Shown: in pieces, positions 15,064 to 24,037 of the stretch
Position numbering within the stretch: position 1 is the stretch's first letter
Layout of the letters: each line of letters opens with the position of its first letter
Translations under genes and position numbers: made by a program
From: Bacillota bacterium
GTDB taxonomy: Bacteria > Bacillota > Clostridia > Christensenellales > Christensenellaceae
Direction of reading: 5' to 3'
DNA length: 44,985 nucleotides
Assembly (NCBI GenBank): GCA_023393165.1
Contig: JAEWMJ010000016.1
Span: forward strand, 1-44,985
Notes under the pieces: model-generated
Database searches by the model: none
Told to the model about the DNA's origin: nothing
Seen by the model: only the letters and a program-made list of their open reading frames with translations

Positions 15064-16047
15064 ATGTATGTATTTAATTACGCCGGCGGCGCCTCGGATC
15101 TGAGCGTATGGGGTATGTGGCTCCTTGTTTTCGCTGCGCTTTTCGCCTTTAACGAGGTTTCCCGCAGATGGAAGTGGGTCGGTTTTTTCTGTTTTGTAAT
15201 TTTGCCAATATTTCTTTCCGTCCTTTGGTTTACGGTCCTTAAAGATTCAACCTATACCGATTGGTTCCATCTGGTGAAGGTATATTCCTCCACTGCGGGT
15301 TGTATCGGCTTTTGGTGCATCCGCTTTGTCGGCGGCAAAAACAAAAAAACCGGCCGCGAATGGCGTCTGGCCGACAAAAAATGGGCGTTGTGCTTTCCGC
15401 CACTGATTCTCGCAATTAATATCGCCGAAGCAGTCGCCCGCGATTTCCAGGTCGGCGCGCAGTTCTGGGGCCAGCTGGGCATGCTTCCGGATGAAGCAAT
15501 GAACGTCTTAGGCGGCCCGTGGAACGTGATGAACGGAATTGCAGGCATCCTGAACATTATCACCATTACCGGCTGGTTTGGCATCTGCCTGCGTAAAAAA
15601 ACCAAGCTGGACGGCAGCCGCGATATGCTGTGGCCCGATATGCTTTGGTTCTGGATCATTGCCTATGACCTGTGGAACTACACCTACACCTATAACTGCC
15701 TGCCCGGCCACTCGTGGTACTGCGGTTTCGCGCTGCTGCTGGCGGCAACAGCCTGCAGCTTTACCACCGGTAAGGGCGCATGGCTCCAGCACCGCGCGCA
15801 GACGCTTGCGATCTGGTGCATGTTTGCGCAGACTATCCCATCGTTTATCGATACGGGCGCCTTTGCGGTGGCTTCCTCGTATGACCCCGCGCCGCTTTTC
15901 GCGTTCGGCCTGGCGTCATTGGCTTCCAACATAGCGGTATTGGTTTACATGGTGTATAAAGTCGTCCGGACCAAACGGAATCCGTACATAGGCGAGCTTT
16001 ACACCGACCTGCGCGCATACCGGAAGATCAAGAGCCTTGCGGAATAA
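15064..16047 (+). CDS. DUF5692-like multispanning membrane protein
   Basis: 327 residues, rich in Trp and Phe, with about seven or eight hydrophobic segments (for example VWGMWLLVFAALFAFNEV and FFCFVILPIFLSVLWF). The overall pattern resembles the DUF5692 family of uncharacterised membrane proteins in anaerobic Firmicutes and Bacteroidetes. Conserved-looking intramembrane motifs include GGPWNVMNGIAGI and WFWIIAYDLWNYTYTYNCLPGHSWY. No enzymatic motif is recognised. The TTG at 15058 is too close to the ribosome-binding site GGAGG (15052-15056), while ATG 15064 has 7-nt spacing. A TATAAT -10 lies at 14986-14991 with a poor -35. Confidence 0.65.
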   Translation: MYVFNYAGGASDLSVWGMWLLVFAALFAFNEVSRRWKWVGFFCFVILPIFLSVLWFTVLKDSTYTDWFHLVKVYSSTAGCIGFWCIRFVGGKNKKTGREWRLADKKWALCFPPLILAINIAEAVARDFQVGAQFWGQLGMLPDEAMNVLGGPWNVMNGIAGILNIITITGWFGICLRKKTKLDGSRDMLWPDMLWFWIIAYDLWNYTYTYNCLPGHSWYCGFALLLAATACSFTTGKGAWLQHRAQTLAIWCMFAQTIPSFIDTGAFAVASSYDPAPLFAFGLASLASNIAVLVYMVYKVVRTKRNPYIGELYTDLRAYRKIKSLAE

Positions 16048-16073
16048 CTTCCCGTTTGCACATAAAAAATACA

Positions 16074-16114
16074 GCACGGGCCGATTATCTCCACGTCGGC
16101 TTAACGGCCCGTGC
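16074..16114 (-). terminator. Intrinsic terminator containing the stop codon of the small membrane protein gene
   Basis: A perfect 10-bp GC-rich stem, 16074-16083 with 16105-16114, encloses a 21-nt loop. On the minus strand the stem is followed by a T-rich run (TGTATTTTTTA). The TAA stop codon at 16087-16085 lies inside the loop, so hairpin and coding sequence overlap. Confidence 0.7.
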
Positions 16115-16435
16115 CGCGGCAAACAGTATGACTATGCTTATTGCTGTCGTTATAACGGTAAATTCGAAGGATAAAAGCAAGAAGAGCGTCAGGGCCAGGG
16201 TCAGTGCTCCCCCGATTCCCGCACATATAAACAAAGCCGACGCTTTTTTGCGTCTTGTTATCGAGGATATAGCCGCAAGGACAGAAAGAACCGCTGCAGC
16301 CAGTGTAAAAACAGCCAATAATACGGCGGCAAAATTCCATCCGTTCGGGCTGGTGAAAACCGTCAGTATTCCGGGCACCTGTAATCCAAGCGCCGCCAGT
16401 CCCATGATAAAGCCGGTTATTTTTTTTCTACTCAT
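16085..16435 (-). CDS. Small membrane protein, unknown function
   Basis: 116 residues from ATG 16435, with AAGGAGG upstream; an upstream TTG in the same frame overlaps that site. Four hydrophobic segments are visible (ITGFIMGLAALGLQVPGIL, FAAVLLAVFTLAAAVLSVLAA, ALFICAGIGGALTLALTLFLLL, VITTAISIVILFAAARAV), separated by short charged loops such as SRKK and TRRKK. No family is recognised. It converges on the DUF5692-like gene and appears to be transcribed alone. Confidence 0.65.
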   Translation of the reverse strand: MSRKKITGFIMGLAALGLQVPGILTVFTSPNGWNFAAVLLAVFTLAAAVLSVLAAISSITRRKKASALFICAGIGGALTLALTLFLLLSFEFTVITTAISIVILFAAARAVKPTWR

Positions 16436-16781
16436 TAAAAATCCTCCTTGCAATAATCGTTTTAATGGAAACTGCTATATTATCGGATCTGTTTACGGCA
16501 TGCGTTAAACTCCCTCAAGAACAAAAATAACACAAAGCCTTTCCTAAATTAAGCATAGACTTCGTGATTTATTTATCAAAGATACCTTGTTCATAAAGAT
16601 CTTAATCTGTAATACCTTTCATCCGGTGCCATCTTAAAAGCTTGCAGCTTTCAATAAATTGACGAACAGCAGACTGAATATTTGATTTTTGATTGCCTTA
16701 TTATATATGATCGTTAAAAAAAGCTTTGACTTTATATTAAAATTACCTGTTTTATCTTAAATAAAACCGATATCCGTTCAT
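16436..16781. other. Intergenic region without a recognised gene
   Basis: 346 bp of AT-rich sequence between the small membrane protein gene and the end of the hydrogenase operon. A short inverted repeat AAAGCT-TGC-AGCTTT is at 16637-16651, with only a weak T run on the minus strand (TTTTAAG). It could be a poor terminator for the operon. No other structure stands out. Confidence 0.5.
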
Positions 16782-17948
16782 TTAGTGGTACTCAACAGTT
16801 ACTTTTTTGCCCAATCCCTTCAGCAGCTCCGCTATATTTCGAACCAGGCCAAGTTTAATGCCCAGGTTGTAAGGCAAATCAGGATTCTGATGAGCAGGAT
16901 TCAGCGCTTTTCCAACAATAAAGCGCGCCTCGGTGCTTTGCTCCAATAATCTGGCCAGCATTGTCGCCCCATCGCTTTTATTCAAAAGAGCGCCGGCGTC
17001 AAAACCCTCCTGCATTCCTGCTTCTTTTATGATCTCATAGGCGCGGCCCAGCGTGACAACGCCCTCTGTTACAAGATCGATCCCGTCAATATACCCTATA
17101 GGCGGCACATCCGGCGTTACATAATCCAGCATGACGTTCAGTTCGCGGCCCAGGATCCTGCTGACGATCTGGGAAGTTGTTCCGCCGCACACCGCTTTTT
17201 TGCCCGGGAATGAAAGAAACCTTTTTACCAGCTCGCTGTCCATGTTCGCATCAACGGGCGGCCCGACCATAATTGTACAAAGCTGGTCCATACAGATCCT
17301 TGCGGTCACTACCGTGGTATCGTCGCCCGGCTGATCCATATAAAGGGAATTGCAGGCGCCCAAAAGCTGGCTGGTAAAAAGCCTGGCCGGCATGTCTTCG
17401 CGGTAATACCCGCATAGATATTCAACTATGTTTTGCCTCTGCCAGCCAAAATTCAAAAGCCTGCCCACCCCGGCATGCACCGCGCCGTCGCTCATAAGAA
17501 CCAAGACGTCTCCGGGCGTCATATAAAAATTGCTTTCCTTAATATTTTTTCCATCCACATGCAGGGTTTGTTTGGACAGGGTTACTTCCTTCCCGTCCCG
17601 AAGCAATATGGCGTCCGGATTATCAAATTCCACAAGCCGGGCCGCGCCGTTATTGTCAAGCCTGAGTATGGAAAATGTCGAGTATGCGATCTCCCTTTCC
17701 CGGCAAACCGGCAGAGTCGAAGCAACCGTTTCGACCACTTCAACGATATCGGCGCCTTCGCTCAGCATGGTAGCGGCAATTTTGCTGGTCAGCGAGGCAA
17801 GTATATTTGCCTTGACCCCGCTCCCCAGGCCGTCGGCCAACACAACCGTGACGCCCTCATTGTTGCGGATGATCTCCACCTTATCGCCGCAAAGTTCTTC
17901 CCCGTATTTTATAAGACTGTTTGCACTTGTTTCCACATAAACGCTCAT
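16782..17948 (-). CDS. SpoIIE-type (PP2C-like) protein phosphatase of the hydrogenase operon
   Basis: 388 residues. The N-terminal 210 or so form a PPM/SpoIIE phosphatase fold, with metal-binding acidic motifs VVLADGLGSG, LVLMSDGAVH and GDDTTVV. The C-terminal 170 residues (IMVGPPVDANMDSELVKRF onward) form an extra domain common to these hydrogenase-linked phosphatases; its function is not known to me. The start codon overlaps the stop of the sensory hydrogenase gene by 4 nt (ATGA), so the pair is translationally coupled. H2 or redox state seen by HydS would be passed to dephosphorylation of an unknown Ser/Thr phosphoprotein. Confidence 0.88.
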   Translation of the reverse strand: MSVYVETSANSLIKYGEELCGDKVEIIRNNEGVTVVLADGLGSGVKANILASLTSKIAATMLSEGADIVEVVETVASTLPVCREREIAYSTFSILRLDNNGAARLVEFDNPDAILLRDGKEVTLSKQTLHVDGKNIKESNFYMTPGDVLVLMSDGAVHAGVGRLLNFGWQRQNIVEYLCGYYREDMPARLFTSQLLGACNSLYMDQPGDDTTVVTARICMDQLCTIMVGPPVDANMDSELVKRFLSFPGKKAVCGGTTSQIVSRILGRELNVMLDYVTPDVPPIGYIDGIDLVTEGVVTLGRAYEIIKEAGMQEGFDAGALLNKSDGATMLARLLEQSTEARFIVGKALNPAHQNPDLPYNLGIKLGLVRNIAELLKGLGKKVTVEYH

Positions 17949-19657
17949 TTTATATCACCGCGGGTTCCGGTCAGTATCGACTTTTTCAGCTTTGTTAAGG
18001 CTAGTTTTGTTTCCGCTGTCGTCTCTCCCAAAAGGCTTGCAATTTCCTGGGCGACCCTCATCTGCTTGTTAATTACTTTTTGGGCGATCCCGACGGTTTC
18101 TTCCTGCATGGCCTCAATCTGCATCTGCTGCTGCTTTTCGTTTGTAATGTCTTTTACGATCAGCAGATACATTGAGTTTTCTTTTACATGGATTACGGTC
18201 TGCTCCAAATATAAATCAACCTCAGGGTAATATTCCTGGTCGTCAATGATATCGGTTCCTGTCCTTCTGGCTTTTTCCAGGGCCCGGCAGCCGAACACCT
18301 CGAATACCTTCAAGCCGGAAAAATCCCTTTGCATACCGAACATTCTTTGGGCAGCGGAATTGCACTCAAGTATTCTGAATTCCTCGTCAAGCAGAAATAT
18401 GCCGTTCGGCGTATTGTCAATCACAACGTTGGATATGGATTCCGCCTTTTCACGCATATGCGGCAGGCACATTTTAATATCCGCTTTCCCAAGGCATACG
18501 GCAATCGCTTTGTCCCTGCAGGAAGGATATCCGCAGCTTCCGCAATTCAACTGCTTTTCCTTTAATGTTTTGCCCATTTTATGAAGGACCTCTTCAATTT
18601 CCTTTTCCGGGGGCATTTTTCTTATTTGGGCCCTGTTCAGGTAAAACCGGCCCAAATCCACCTCAGCTTTTTCCGAGTCAGGCGCTATGGAATCCATTTC
18701 CCGCTTGTTTGCGTTCTGATGAATCAGGTTCTGCGAAAGCAGCACCGGTATTTTTTTGGATACGATTCCGGGGCCGCCCAGGCAGGAACCCGGGCAGGCG
18801 CTCATCTCAATGAAATAACCCGAAATTTGATTGTCGCGCAGCGAATCAAGCACTTCGCGGCAGCGGTCCAGGCCGTCCACCGAAATTTTCCTGTAGTTTT
18901 CACTGTTGATTGTACTCAATATCCCGCCCGGAACCGGATAAAGGCGGCTTTGGGTTTCCATAGGCTCAATTGCCGTTTCGTCTATTTTATCCGGATCGAT
19001 ATTTTCTTCCGCAAGCCACTCTTCCAGGTCCTCAAACAATAAAACCGCGTCTATTCCCGGCCTGCCGGCCAAGTCGTCCGCCGCTTCATGTTTTTTTGAA
19101 ATGCAGGGGCCAATAAAGACGATCTTGATGTCGTCTCCGTAAGCCTCCCGCATCATTTTCGCGTGGGCAACCATCGGGGATACGCAGGGCGCCAGTTCAG
19201 GGATCAGTTCGGGATAATATTTTTCCACCAGCAATACGCTGGTGGGGCACGCCGTACTGATAATATTCTTCATTTTGTTTTCGTGCATAAGCCGGATATA
19301 TTCCGCCGAAACCCGCGCCGCGCCGACAGCCGTTTCCTCCACCCGGACCGCCCCGAGTCTTTTCAGCGCCCCGGATATTTTCCCCAGAAGAACGCCGTTA
19401 AAATAACTGGCATACGACGGCGCAATGGAGATATATACTTTTTCGCCCTGCGCTACAAAATTTTTTACTTTTTTTATATCGCTGTCTATATATTTAGCGT
19501 TCTGCGGGCAGACCAGGAAGCAGTGCCCGCATAAAACGCATTCACTGTCTATGATTTCCGCCTGTTCATTTTTAAACGCAATGGCTTTTACCTGGCAGCT
19601 GCGCAAACACTTGTAGCAATTTTTGCAGTTTGCTTCCTTAAACCGAATAATACCCAT
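17945..19657 (-). CDS. hydS: Sensory [FeFe]-hydrogenase with PAS domain (group C, HydS type)
   Basis: 570 residues. Residues 8-55 hold two [4Fe-4S] motifs (CKNCYKCLRSC, CVLCGHCFLVCP). The hydrogenase H-domain follows with modified signatures: L1 is STACPTSV in place of TSCCPxW, so Ala136 replaces the cysteine that relays protons; L2 is GPCISKKHE; L3 is MSACPGSCLGG. Near residues 375-405 there is another Fe-S motif (CGSCGYPSC, ending KMC). Residues about 425-530 are a PAS domain (IDNTPNGIFLLDEEFRILECN), followed by a coiled stretch. The Cys-to-Ala change and PAS fusion match group C sensory hydrogenases such as Thermotoga maritima HydS, which are slow and thought to sense H2. It is coupled to the phosphatase downstream. 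Confidence 0.92.
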   Translation of the reverse strand: MGIIRFKEANCKNCYKCLRSCQVKAIAFKNEQAEIIDSECVLCGHCFLVCPQNAKYIDSDIKKVKNFVAQGEKVYISIAPSYASYFNGVLLGKISGALKRLGAVRVEETAVGAARVSAEYIRLMHENKMKNIISTACPTSVLLVEKYYPELIPELAPCVSPMVAHAKMMREAYGDDIKIVFIGPCISKKHEAADDLAGRPGIDAVLLFEDLEEWLAEENIDPDKIDETAIEPMETQSRLYPVPGGILSTINSENYRKISVDGLDRCREVLDSLRDNQISGYFIEMSACPGSCLGGPGIVSKKIPVLLSQNLIHQNANKREMDSIAPDSEKAEVDLGRFYLNRAQIRKMPPEKEIEEVLHKMGKTLKEKQLNCGSCGYPSCRDKAIAVCLGKADIKMCLPHMREKAESISNVVIDNTPNGIFLLDEEFRILECNSAAQRMFGMQRDFSGLKVFEVFGCRALEKARRTGTDIIDDQEYYPEVDLYLEQTVIHVKENSMYLLIVKDITNEKQQQMQIEAMQEETVGIAQKVINKQMRVAQEIASLLGETTAETKLALTKLKKSILTGTRGDIK

Positions 19658-19659
19658 AA

Positions 19660-19911
19660 TTACCCTTCCGCGGCGATCCTTTTAAGGACTTCATTTTGAA
19701 AGATTTCTTTTATATTGCCTGTGTTCAAAGACTTAATACGGCCGCCGATCCGGGCCGATACCGCGCCTTTGCAGTTCTCCATGCAAAAAACGGCTTTCAG
19801 CTCCACCCGGTTCCCCAGTCTGTTTTCTTCAATCAAATCCTGCAGCATATGAATGATGCTGTATGCTCCCTTTAAATGGCATGAACTGCCGATACAAACT
19901 TCAATAAGCAT
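19660..19911 (-). CDS. Small thioredoxin-like [2Fe-2S] ferredoxin
   Basis: 83 residues from ATG 19911, which has GGAGG 9 nt upstream; upstream in-frame starts overlap the end of hydA. The four ligand cysteines are CIGSSC at the N terminus and CMENC near residue 49, the arrangement of thioredoxin-fold [2Fe-2S] proteins of the HydC/NuoE C-terminal type. It lies between hydA and hydS with 2-nt and 19-nt gaps, so it is cotranscribed. A likely job is electron transfer between the hydrogenase complex and the sensor, or acting as an extra subunit. That is inference. Confidence 0.85.
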   Translation of the reverse strand: MLIEVCIGSSCHLKGAYSIIHMLQDLIEENRLGNRVELKAVFCMENCKGAVSARIGGRIKSLNTGNIKEIFQNEVLKRIAAEG

Positions 19912-19930
19912 AATGACGCCTCCAGGTTCT

Positions 19931-21628
19931 CTATTTTCCATAGTGCACATGCAGAAGCCCGGCTGTTTTGTTTTTCAAAATTCCGTTGTAAAGCGCAAGC
20001 AGCATCGGGTTTTCTTCGGAGCGTTTGATGCCCGAAAGTTTGTCAGCCCTGTAAATCCCTTTTGCCCGGTTCAGTTTGCCGGCCTGCAGGGAAAAAGGCT
20101 GTCCTCCGCCCGATATGCATCCCCCGGGGCATGCCATCACTTCCACAAAATCGTAGAGCGCCTCTCCCGATTTGATTGCTTCAATCAATGCCGCCGCATT
20201 GGCCAGCCCGCTCACAACCGCCGTCTTCAGCATCCGGCCGCCCATCGGAACCAGAGCTTCCTTGGTTCCTTCCATCCCCCGGACGCCCATAAATGAAATG
20301 TTATGGATGGCAAGCGCGCTTTTATCCTCTGTGATTCTCCGGATCACCGCTTCGGTAACACCGCCGGTTACGCCAAACAGAACGCCCGCGCCGCTGGCAA
20401 TGCCAAAAGGCATGTCCGGGGCCTCCATTTCCAGTTCGCCGAATACAATGCCGCATTCCTTCAGCATTTTCGCAAATTCAAGCGTCGTGATCACAAAATC
20501 CACATCACGTTCGCCGCCGTTTTCAAATTCGCTCCTGCCCGCCTCATATTTTTTAGCCGTGCAGGGCATCAGGGAAACAACCACCGTCTTCCGGGGATCC
20601 GGCTGCATGTTTGCCCTGTAATGCGCTTTTATGAGTGATCCGAACATCTGCTGCGGCGATTTGCACGTGGATATATTGCCTGTTAATTCGGGATAATTAT
20701 TTTCCGCATACTTGACCCAGGCCGGACAGCAGGAAGTAAACAGCGGAAGATTTGCGCCTTCCTCCAGCCTTTTTAATAGTTCTTTGGATTCCTCCATAAC
20801 GGTAAGATCGGCCGCCATGGAGGTGTCGTATATTTCGTCAAAACCCAGGCGGCGCAGGGCTGCAACCGTCTTTCCCATCACATTTTCTCCGGATTTAATC
20901 CCGAACTCTTCTCCCAAGGCAACCCGGACCGCCGGCGCAACCTGTACGACCACTCTTTTTGACGGGTCATGCAGCTGATTCCATAATTCCTGCGTTTCGT
21001 TCTTCACGACGATCGCGCCGGTAGGACATACCGCCGCGCATTGCCCGCAGTTCACGCAGCCGGTTTCTGCAATCGGGCGGTCAAAAGCCGGGCTTACCCT
21101 CATTTTGCTTCCTCTTTTTGCAAAATCGATTGCACCTACGTTCTGTATCTCGGAACACATGCGCACGCAATCGCCGCAGAGTATGCACTTGCTGCTGTCG
21201 CGTACAACAGAGGGCGAAGATTCGTCCAAACTGCATTGTTTATGCGAAGAATCAAACCGCACGCGTTTGATCCCAAACCGGAGCGCAAGTTCCTGCAAGC
21301 GGCATTTTCCGCTCTTTTCACAGGTCGTGCAATCCCTGCAATGGCTTGCCAGCAAAAGTTCAAGTATCATCTTGCGGTGCTTCTGCAATTTCGGCGTATT
21401 GGTCCATATCTTCATATTCTTTTTAGGGGGCGTGGAACAGGAGGCAATAAAACCTCCCCACTCGTCCTGAACCATGCACATGCGGCATGCCCCGTAAATG
21501 GATAGTTCGGAATAATAGCAGAAAGTGGGCATTTCGATTCCGGCCTTGCGGATCACGTCCAGTATATTTTTTTCACCGGCGAGTTCCACCCGTTCGCCGT
21601 CTATTATCATAAAATTATTGCTGTACAT
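19931..21628 (-). CDS. hydA: [FeFe]-hydrogenase catalytic subunit of a NAD-dependent, probably electron-bifurcating complex
   Basis: 565 residues. The N terminus is a plant-type [2Fe-2S] domain (CYYSELSIYGACRMC, later SC). A His-ligated [4Fe-4S] site follows (SHCRDCTTC, SGKC), then two ferredoxin [4Fe-4S] motifs (CILCGDCVRMC, CVNCGQCAAVCP). The H-cluster domain has all three canonical signatures: TSCCPAWV, MPCTAKKYE and MACPGGCISGGGQ, so it should be catalytically active, unlike HydS. Together with HydB and HydC it forms the trimeric HydABC/Hnd complex that couples H2 with NAD(H) and ferredoxin. The start ATG 21628 is one base beyond the hydB stop. Confidence 0.95.
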   Translation of the reverse strand: MYSNNFMIIDGERVELAGEKNILDVIRKAGIEMPTFCYYSELSIYGACRMCMVQDEWGGFIASCSTPPKKNMKIWTNTPKLQKHRKMILELLLASHCRDCTTCEKSGKCRLQELALRFGIKRVRFDSSHKQCSLDESSPSVVRDSSKCILCGDCVRMCSEIQNVGAIDFAKRGSKMRVSPAFDRPIAETGCVNCGQCAAVCPTGAIVVKNETQELWNQLHDPSKRVVVQVAPAVRVALGEEFGIKSGENVMGKTVAALRRLGFDEIYDTSMAADLTVMEESKELLKRLEEGANLPLFTSCCPAWVKYAENNYPELTGNISTCKSPQQMFGSLIKAHYRANMQPDPRKTVVVSLMPCTAKKYEAGRSEFENGGERDVDFVITTLEFAKMLKECGIVFGELEMEAPDMPFGIASGAGVLFGVTGGVTEAVIRRITEDKSALAIHNISFMGVRGMEGTKEALVPMGGRMLKTAVVSGLANAAALIEAIKSGEALYDFVEVMACPGGCISGGGQPFSLQAGKLNRAKGIYRADKLSGIKRSEENPMLLALYNGILKNKTAGLLHVHYGK

Positions 21629-21629
21629 A

Positions 21630-23504
21630 TCATTTCTCCCTTACCGCGCCGAATTTGCACGCCTCGCGGCATGCGCCGCACCTTATGCAAAGCTCTTTTT
21701 TGATGAAAAACGGCTGTTTCATGATCCCTTCAATCGCGTCTGCAGGGCATCTTTTCCGGCAAAGGCCGCAGCCTCTGCATTTTTCCGCGTCAATCTCATA
21801 TTGGGCAAGCGCGCGGCATGTGCCTGCAGGGCAAACCTTGTCCCGTACATGCGCGATATATTCATCCCTGAAATAATGGATTGTGCTGATTACCGGGAAA
21901 GCGGCTGTTTTTCCAAGCCCACAGAGGGCCGTTTTGGATATGGTGTCCGCAAGTTCTTCCAGCAGGCCGATATCCTCTTCCGTACCCTTTCCGTCTACGA
22001 TTCCCTGCAGTATATCCAGCATGCGCATGGTCCCTTCCCGGCAGGGCACGCATTTCCCGCAGGACTCGTTCTGGGTAAAATTCATAAAGAAACGGGCTAC
22101 CTCAACCATGCACGTGTCTTCGTCCATCACCACCAGCCCGCCTGAACCGATCATCGCTCCCGCTTTTTTCAGCGAATCAAAATCCAGGGGCAAATCAAGA
22201 TGTTCAGAAGTAAGGCATCCGCCCGAGGGTCCGCCTATCTGTACGGCCTTGAATTTTTTGTTGTTTTTTACGCCGCCGCCAATATCAAAAATCACTTCGC
22301 GCAATGCGGTGCCCATCGGCACCTCTATGAGTCCGGTATTATTGACGTTTCCCGTCAATGCAAACGCCTTTGTCCCCGGGCTTTTTTCGGGGCCAATGGA
22401 TTTATACCAGTCCGGGCCGTTTTCAATGATCAAAGGAACATTGGCAAACGTCTCCACATTGTTTAGTACGGTCGGTTTTCCAAACAGGCCCTGTTCAACG
22501 GTACGCGGCGGTTTCACCCTCGGCATGCCCCGGTTTCCTTCTATCGAAGCCGTAAGCGCGCTGCCTTCCCCGCAGACAAAAGCCCCCGCGCCCTGGTTAA
22601 TATGCATTTCGAAATCAAAACCGGAACCCAGAATATTTTTGCCCAAAAGTCCCGCTGATTTTGCGCTTTGGATCGCGCACTCAAGTCGCCTGACCGCCAG
22701 GGGATATTCTGCGCGCACATAAATGTACCCATTATGCGCGCCCGTTGCGAACGCGGCGATCAGCATTCCCTCAATCATCCGGTGGGGATCCCCCTCCATA
22801 ATGCTTCTGTCCATAAATGCGCCGGGATCGCCTTCGTCCCCGTTGCAGACAACATATTTGGCGTCCGCCGCCTGCGCGGCGACCTGCTCCCATTTTCGGC
22901 CTGCCGGATATCCTCCGCCCCCGCGTCCGCGAAGGTTGGATTCTTTTATCCGCGAGATGATTTCCCCGGGTTTCATATCAAACAGCGCTTTTGCAGCGCA
23001 CCCGTAACCGCCCATGGCGATATATTCCTCTATGGATTCACAATTTAAGTGGCCGCAGTGTTCAAGCACCAGCCTTTTTTGTTTTTTATAAAATGGTATT
23101 TCGCTCTGCCTGGCATAAGAAATACCGTTTTGCGTGTACTGAAGCCTTTTTATAGGTTCTTCGCCTATGATGCTTTTTTGAATGATTTCCACGCAGTCAT
23201 CCGGCTTTACCTTAATATAAAGCCAGCCGGCGGGCTCGATACGGACCAGCGGCCCCATTTCGCAAAATCCGTGGCATCCCGATTTCTTGAGTCCGATACT
23301 GTTTTCGTGCGGCTCTTCCGCAAGCTCTACGGATACCCGGAGACCTTTTTCGCATGCCAGCGCCTTTAACCTTTCGAATATTTCTAGCGAACCGCCTGCA
23401 ACGCAGCCCGTGCCTGCGCAAACCAGTATTTTTTTGGTCTCATTCCGGAGCGCGGCGGCATACTCAGTCATCTTTTCCTGCAATTCCTGCCTTGTTTGAA
23501 TCAT
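21630..23504 (-). CDS. hydB: HydB subunit, NuoF-like flavoprotein of the hydrogenase complex
   Basis: 624 residues. Residues 20-110 form a thioredoxin-like [2Fe-2S] domain (CAGTGCVAGGS, CHGFCEMGP). The NuoF core follows, with the FMN/NADH-binding segments GRGGGGYPAGRKWE and CNGDEGDPGAFMD and the [4Fe-4S] motif SCGKCVPCREGT. The C terminus has two ferredoxin-like clusters (CRGCGLCRKRCP, CIRCGACREAC). This is the NAD(H)-reacting, flavin-containing subunit and a proposed site of electron bifurcation in HydABC enzymes. The start overlaps the hydC stop by 4 nt (ATGA). Confidence 0.95.
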   Translation of the reverse strand: MIQTRQELQEKMTEYAAALRNETKKILVCAGTGCVAGGSLEIFERLKALACEKGLRVSVELAEEPHENSIGLKKSGCHGFCEMGPLVRIEPAGWLYIKVKPDDCVEIIQKSIIGEEPIKRLQYTQNGISYARQSEIPFYKKQKRLVLEHCGHLNCESIEEYIAMGGYGCAAKALFDMKPGEIISRIKESNLRGRGGGGYPAGRKWEQVAAQAADAKYVVCNGDEGDPGAFMDRSIMEGDPHRMIEGMLIAAFATGAHNGYIYVRAEYPLAVRRLECAIQSAKSAGLLGKNILGSGFDFEMHINQGAGAFVCGEGSALTASIEGNRGMPRVKPPRTVEQGLFGKPTVLNNVETFANVPLIIENGPDWYKSIGPEKSPGTKAFALTGNVNNTGLIEVPMGTALREVIFDIGGGVKNNKKFKAVQIGGPSGGCLTSEHLDLPLDFDSLKKAGAMIGSGGLVVMDEDTCMVEVARFFMNFTQNESCGKCVPCREGTMRMLDILQGIVDGKGTEEDIGLLEELADTISKTALCGLGKTAAFPVISTIHYFRDEYIAHVRDKVCPAGTCRALAQYEIDAEKCRGCGLCRKRCPADAIEGIMKQPFFIKKELCIRCGACREACKFGAVREK

Positions 23505-24019
23505 TTTTCCGCCTCCTTAAGTTCCTCAAGCAGTCCCTTTGCCAAATCCGGCGTCATAGCTGGGTAAACGGTATCGTTTACCGTGATCACCGGCGCCAGG
23601 CCGCACGCCCCCAGGCAGGAGACGGTTTCCACCGTAAAGAGCAGATCATCTGTCGTGACTTTTTTATCATCGAGTCCGAGGCTTTCCCTGAGCGCCTTCA
23701 GTATGGGTATGGATTTCCGGACATGGCAGGCCGTTCCGTCGCAGATGCGTACGACATATTTACCCTTGGGTTTCAGAGAAAAATTCTCGTAAAAAGTTGC
23801 TATGCTGTATATTTTGGCAAGGCTGATTCCTATTTTTTTGGCGATATACTCCAATATCTCCTCGGGCAGATACCGGAAATGTTTCTGTACATCCTGCAGA
23901 ATGGCGATTACCGCCAGATTTTTATATTCATGCTTCCGGAGGATCTCATCCGCAATCAGATATTTTTCGTCATGCGGAGAAATTGTATTTTCGTCTCCGG
24001 TTATTTCACAATCAATCAT
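23501..24019 (-). CDS. hydC: HydC subunit, NuoE-like [2Fe-2S] protein
   Basis: 172 residues. The N-terminal helical part (EILRKHEYKNLAVIAILQDVQKHFRYLP) is typical of NuoE. The C-terminal thioredoxin-like domain ligates [2Fe-2S] through CDGTACHV and CLGACGLAP. It is the third subunit of the HydABC hydrogenase, cotranscribed with the downstream hydB (overlapping) and 18 bp after rex. Start is ATG 24019. Confidence 0.95.
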   Translation of the reverse strand: MIDCEITGDENTISPHDEKYLIADEILRKHEYKNLAVIAILQDVQKHFRYLPEEILEYIAKKIGISLAKIYSIATFYENFSLKPKGKYVVRICDGTACHVRKSIPILKALRESLGLDDKKVTTDDLLFTVETVSCLGACGLAPVITVNDTVYPAMTPDLAKGLLEELKEAEK

Positions 24020-24037
24020 GTTTTCCTGTCTCCTATT

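Noticed and set aside
16056..16508. 150-codon plus-strand frame
   Set aside because: It runs antisense through the small membrane protein gene, which has the proper ribosome-binding site and hydrophobic pattern.
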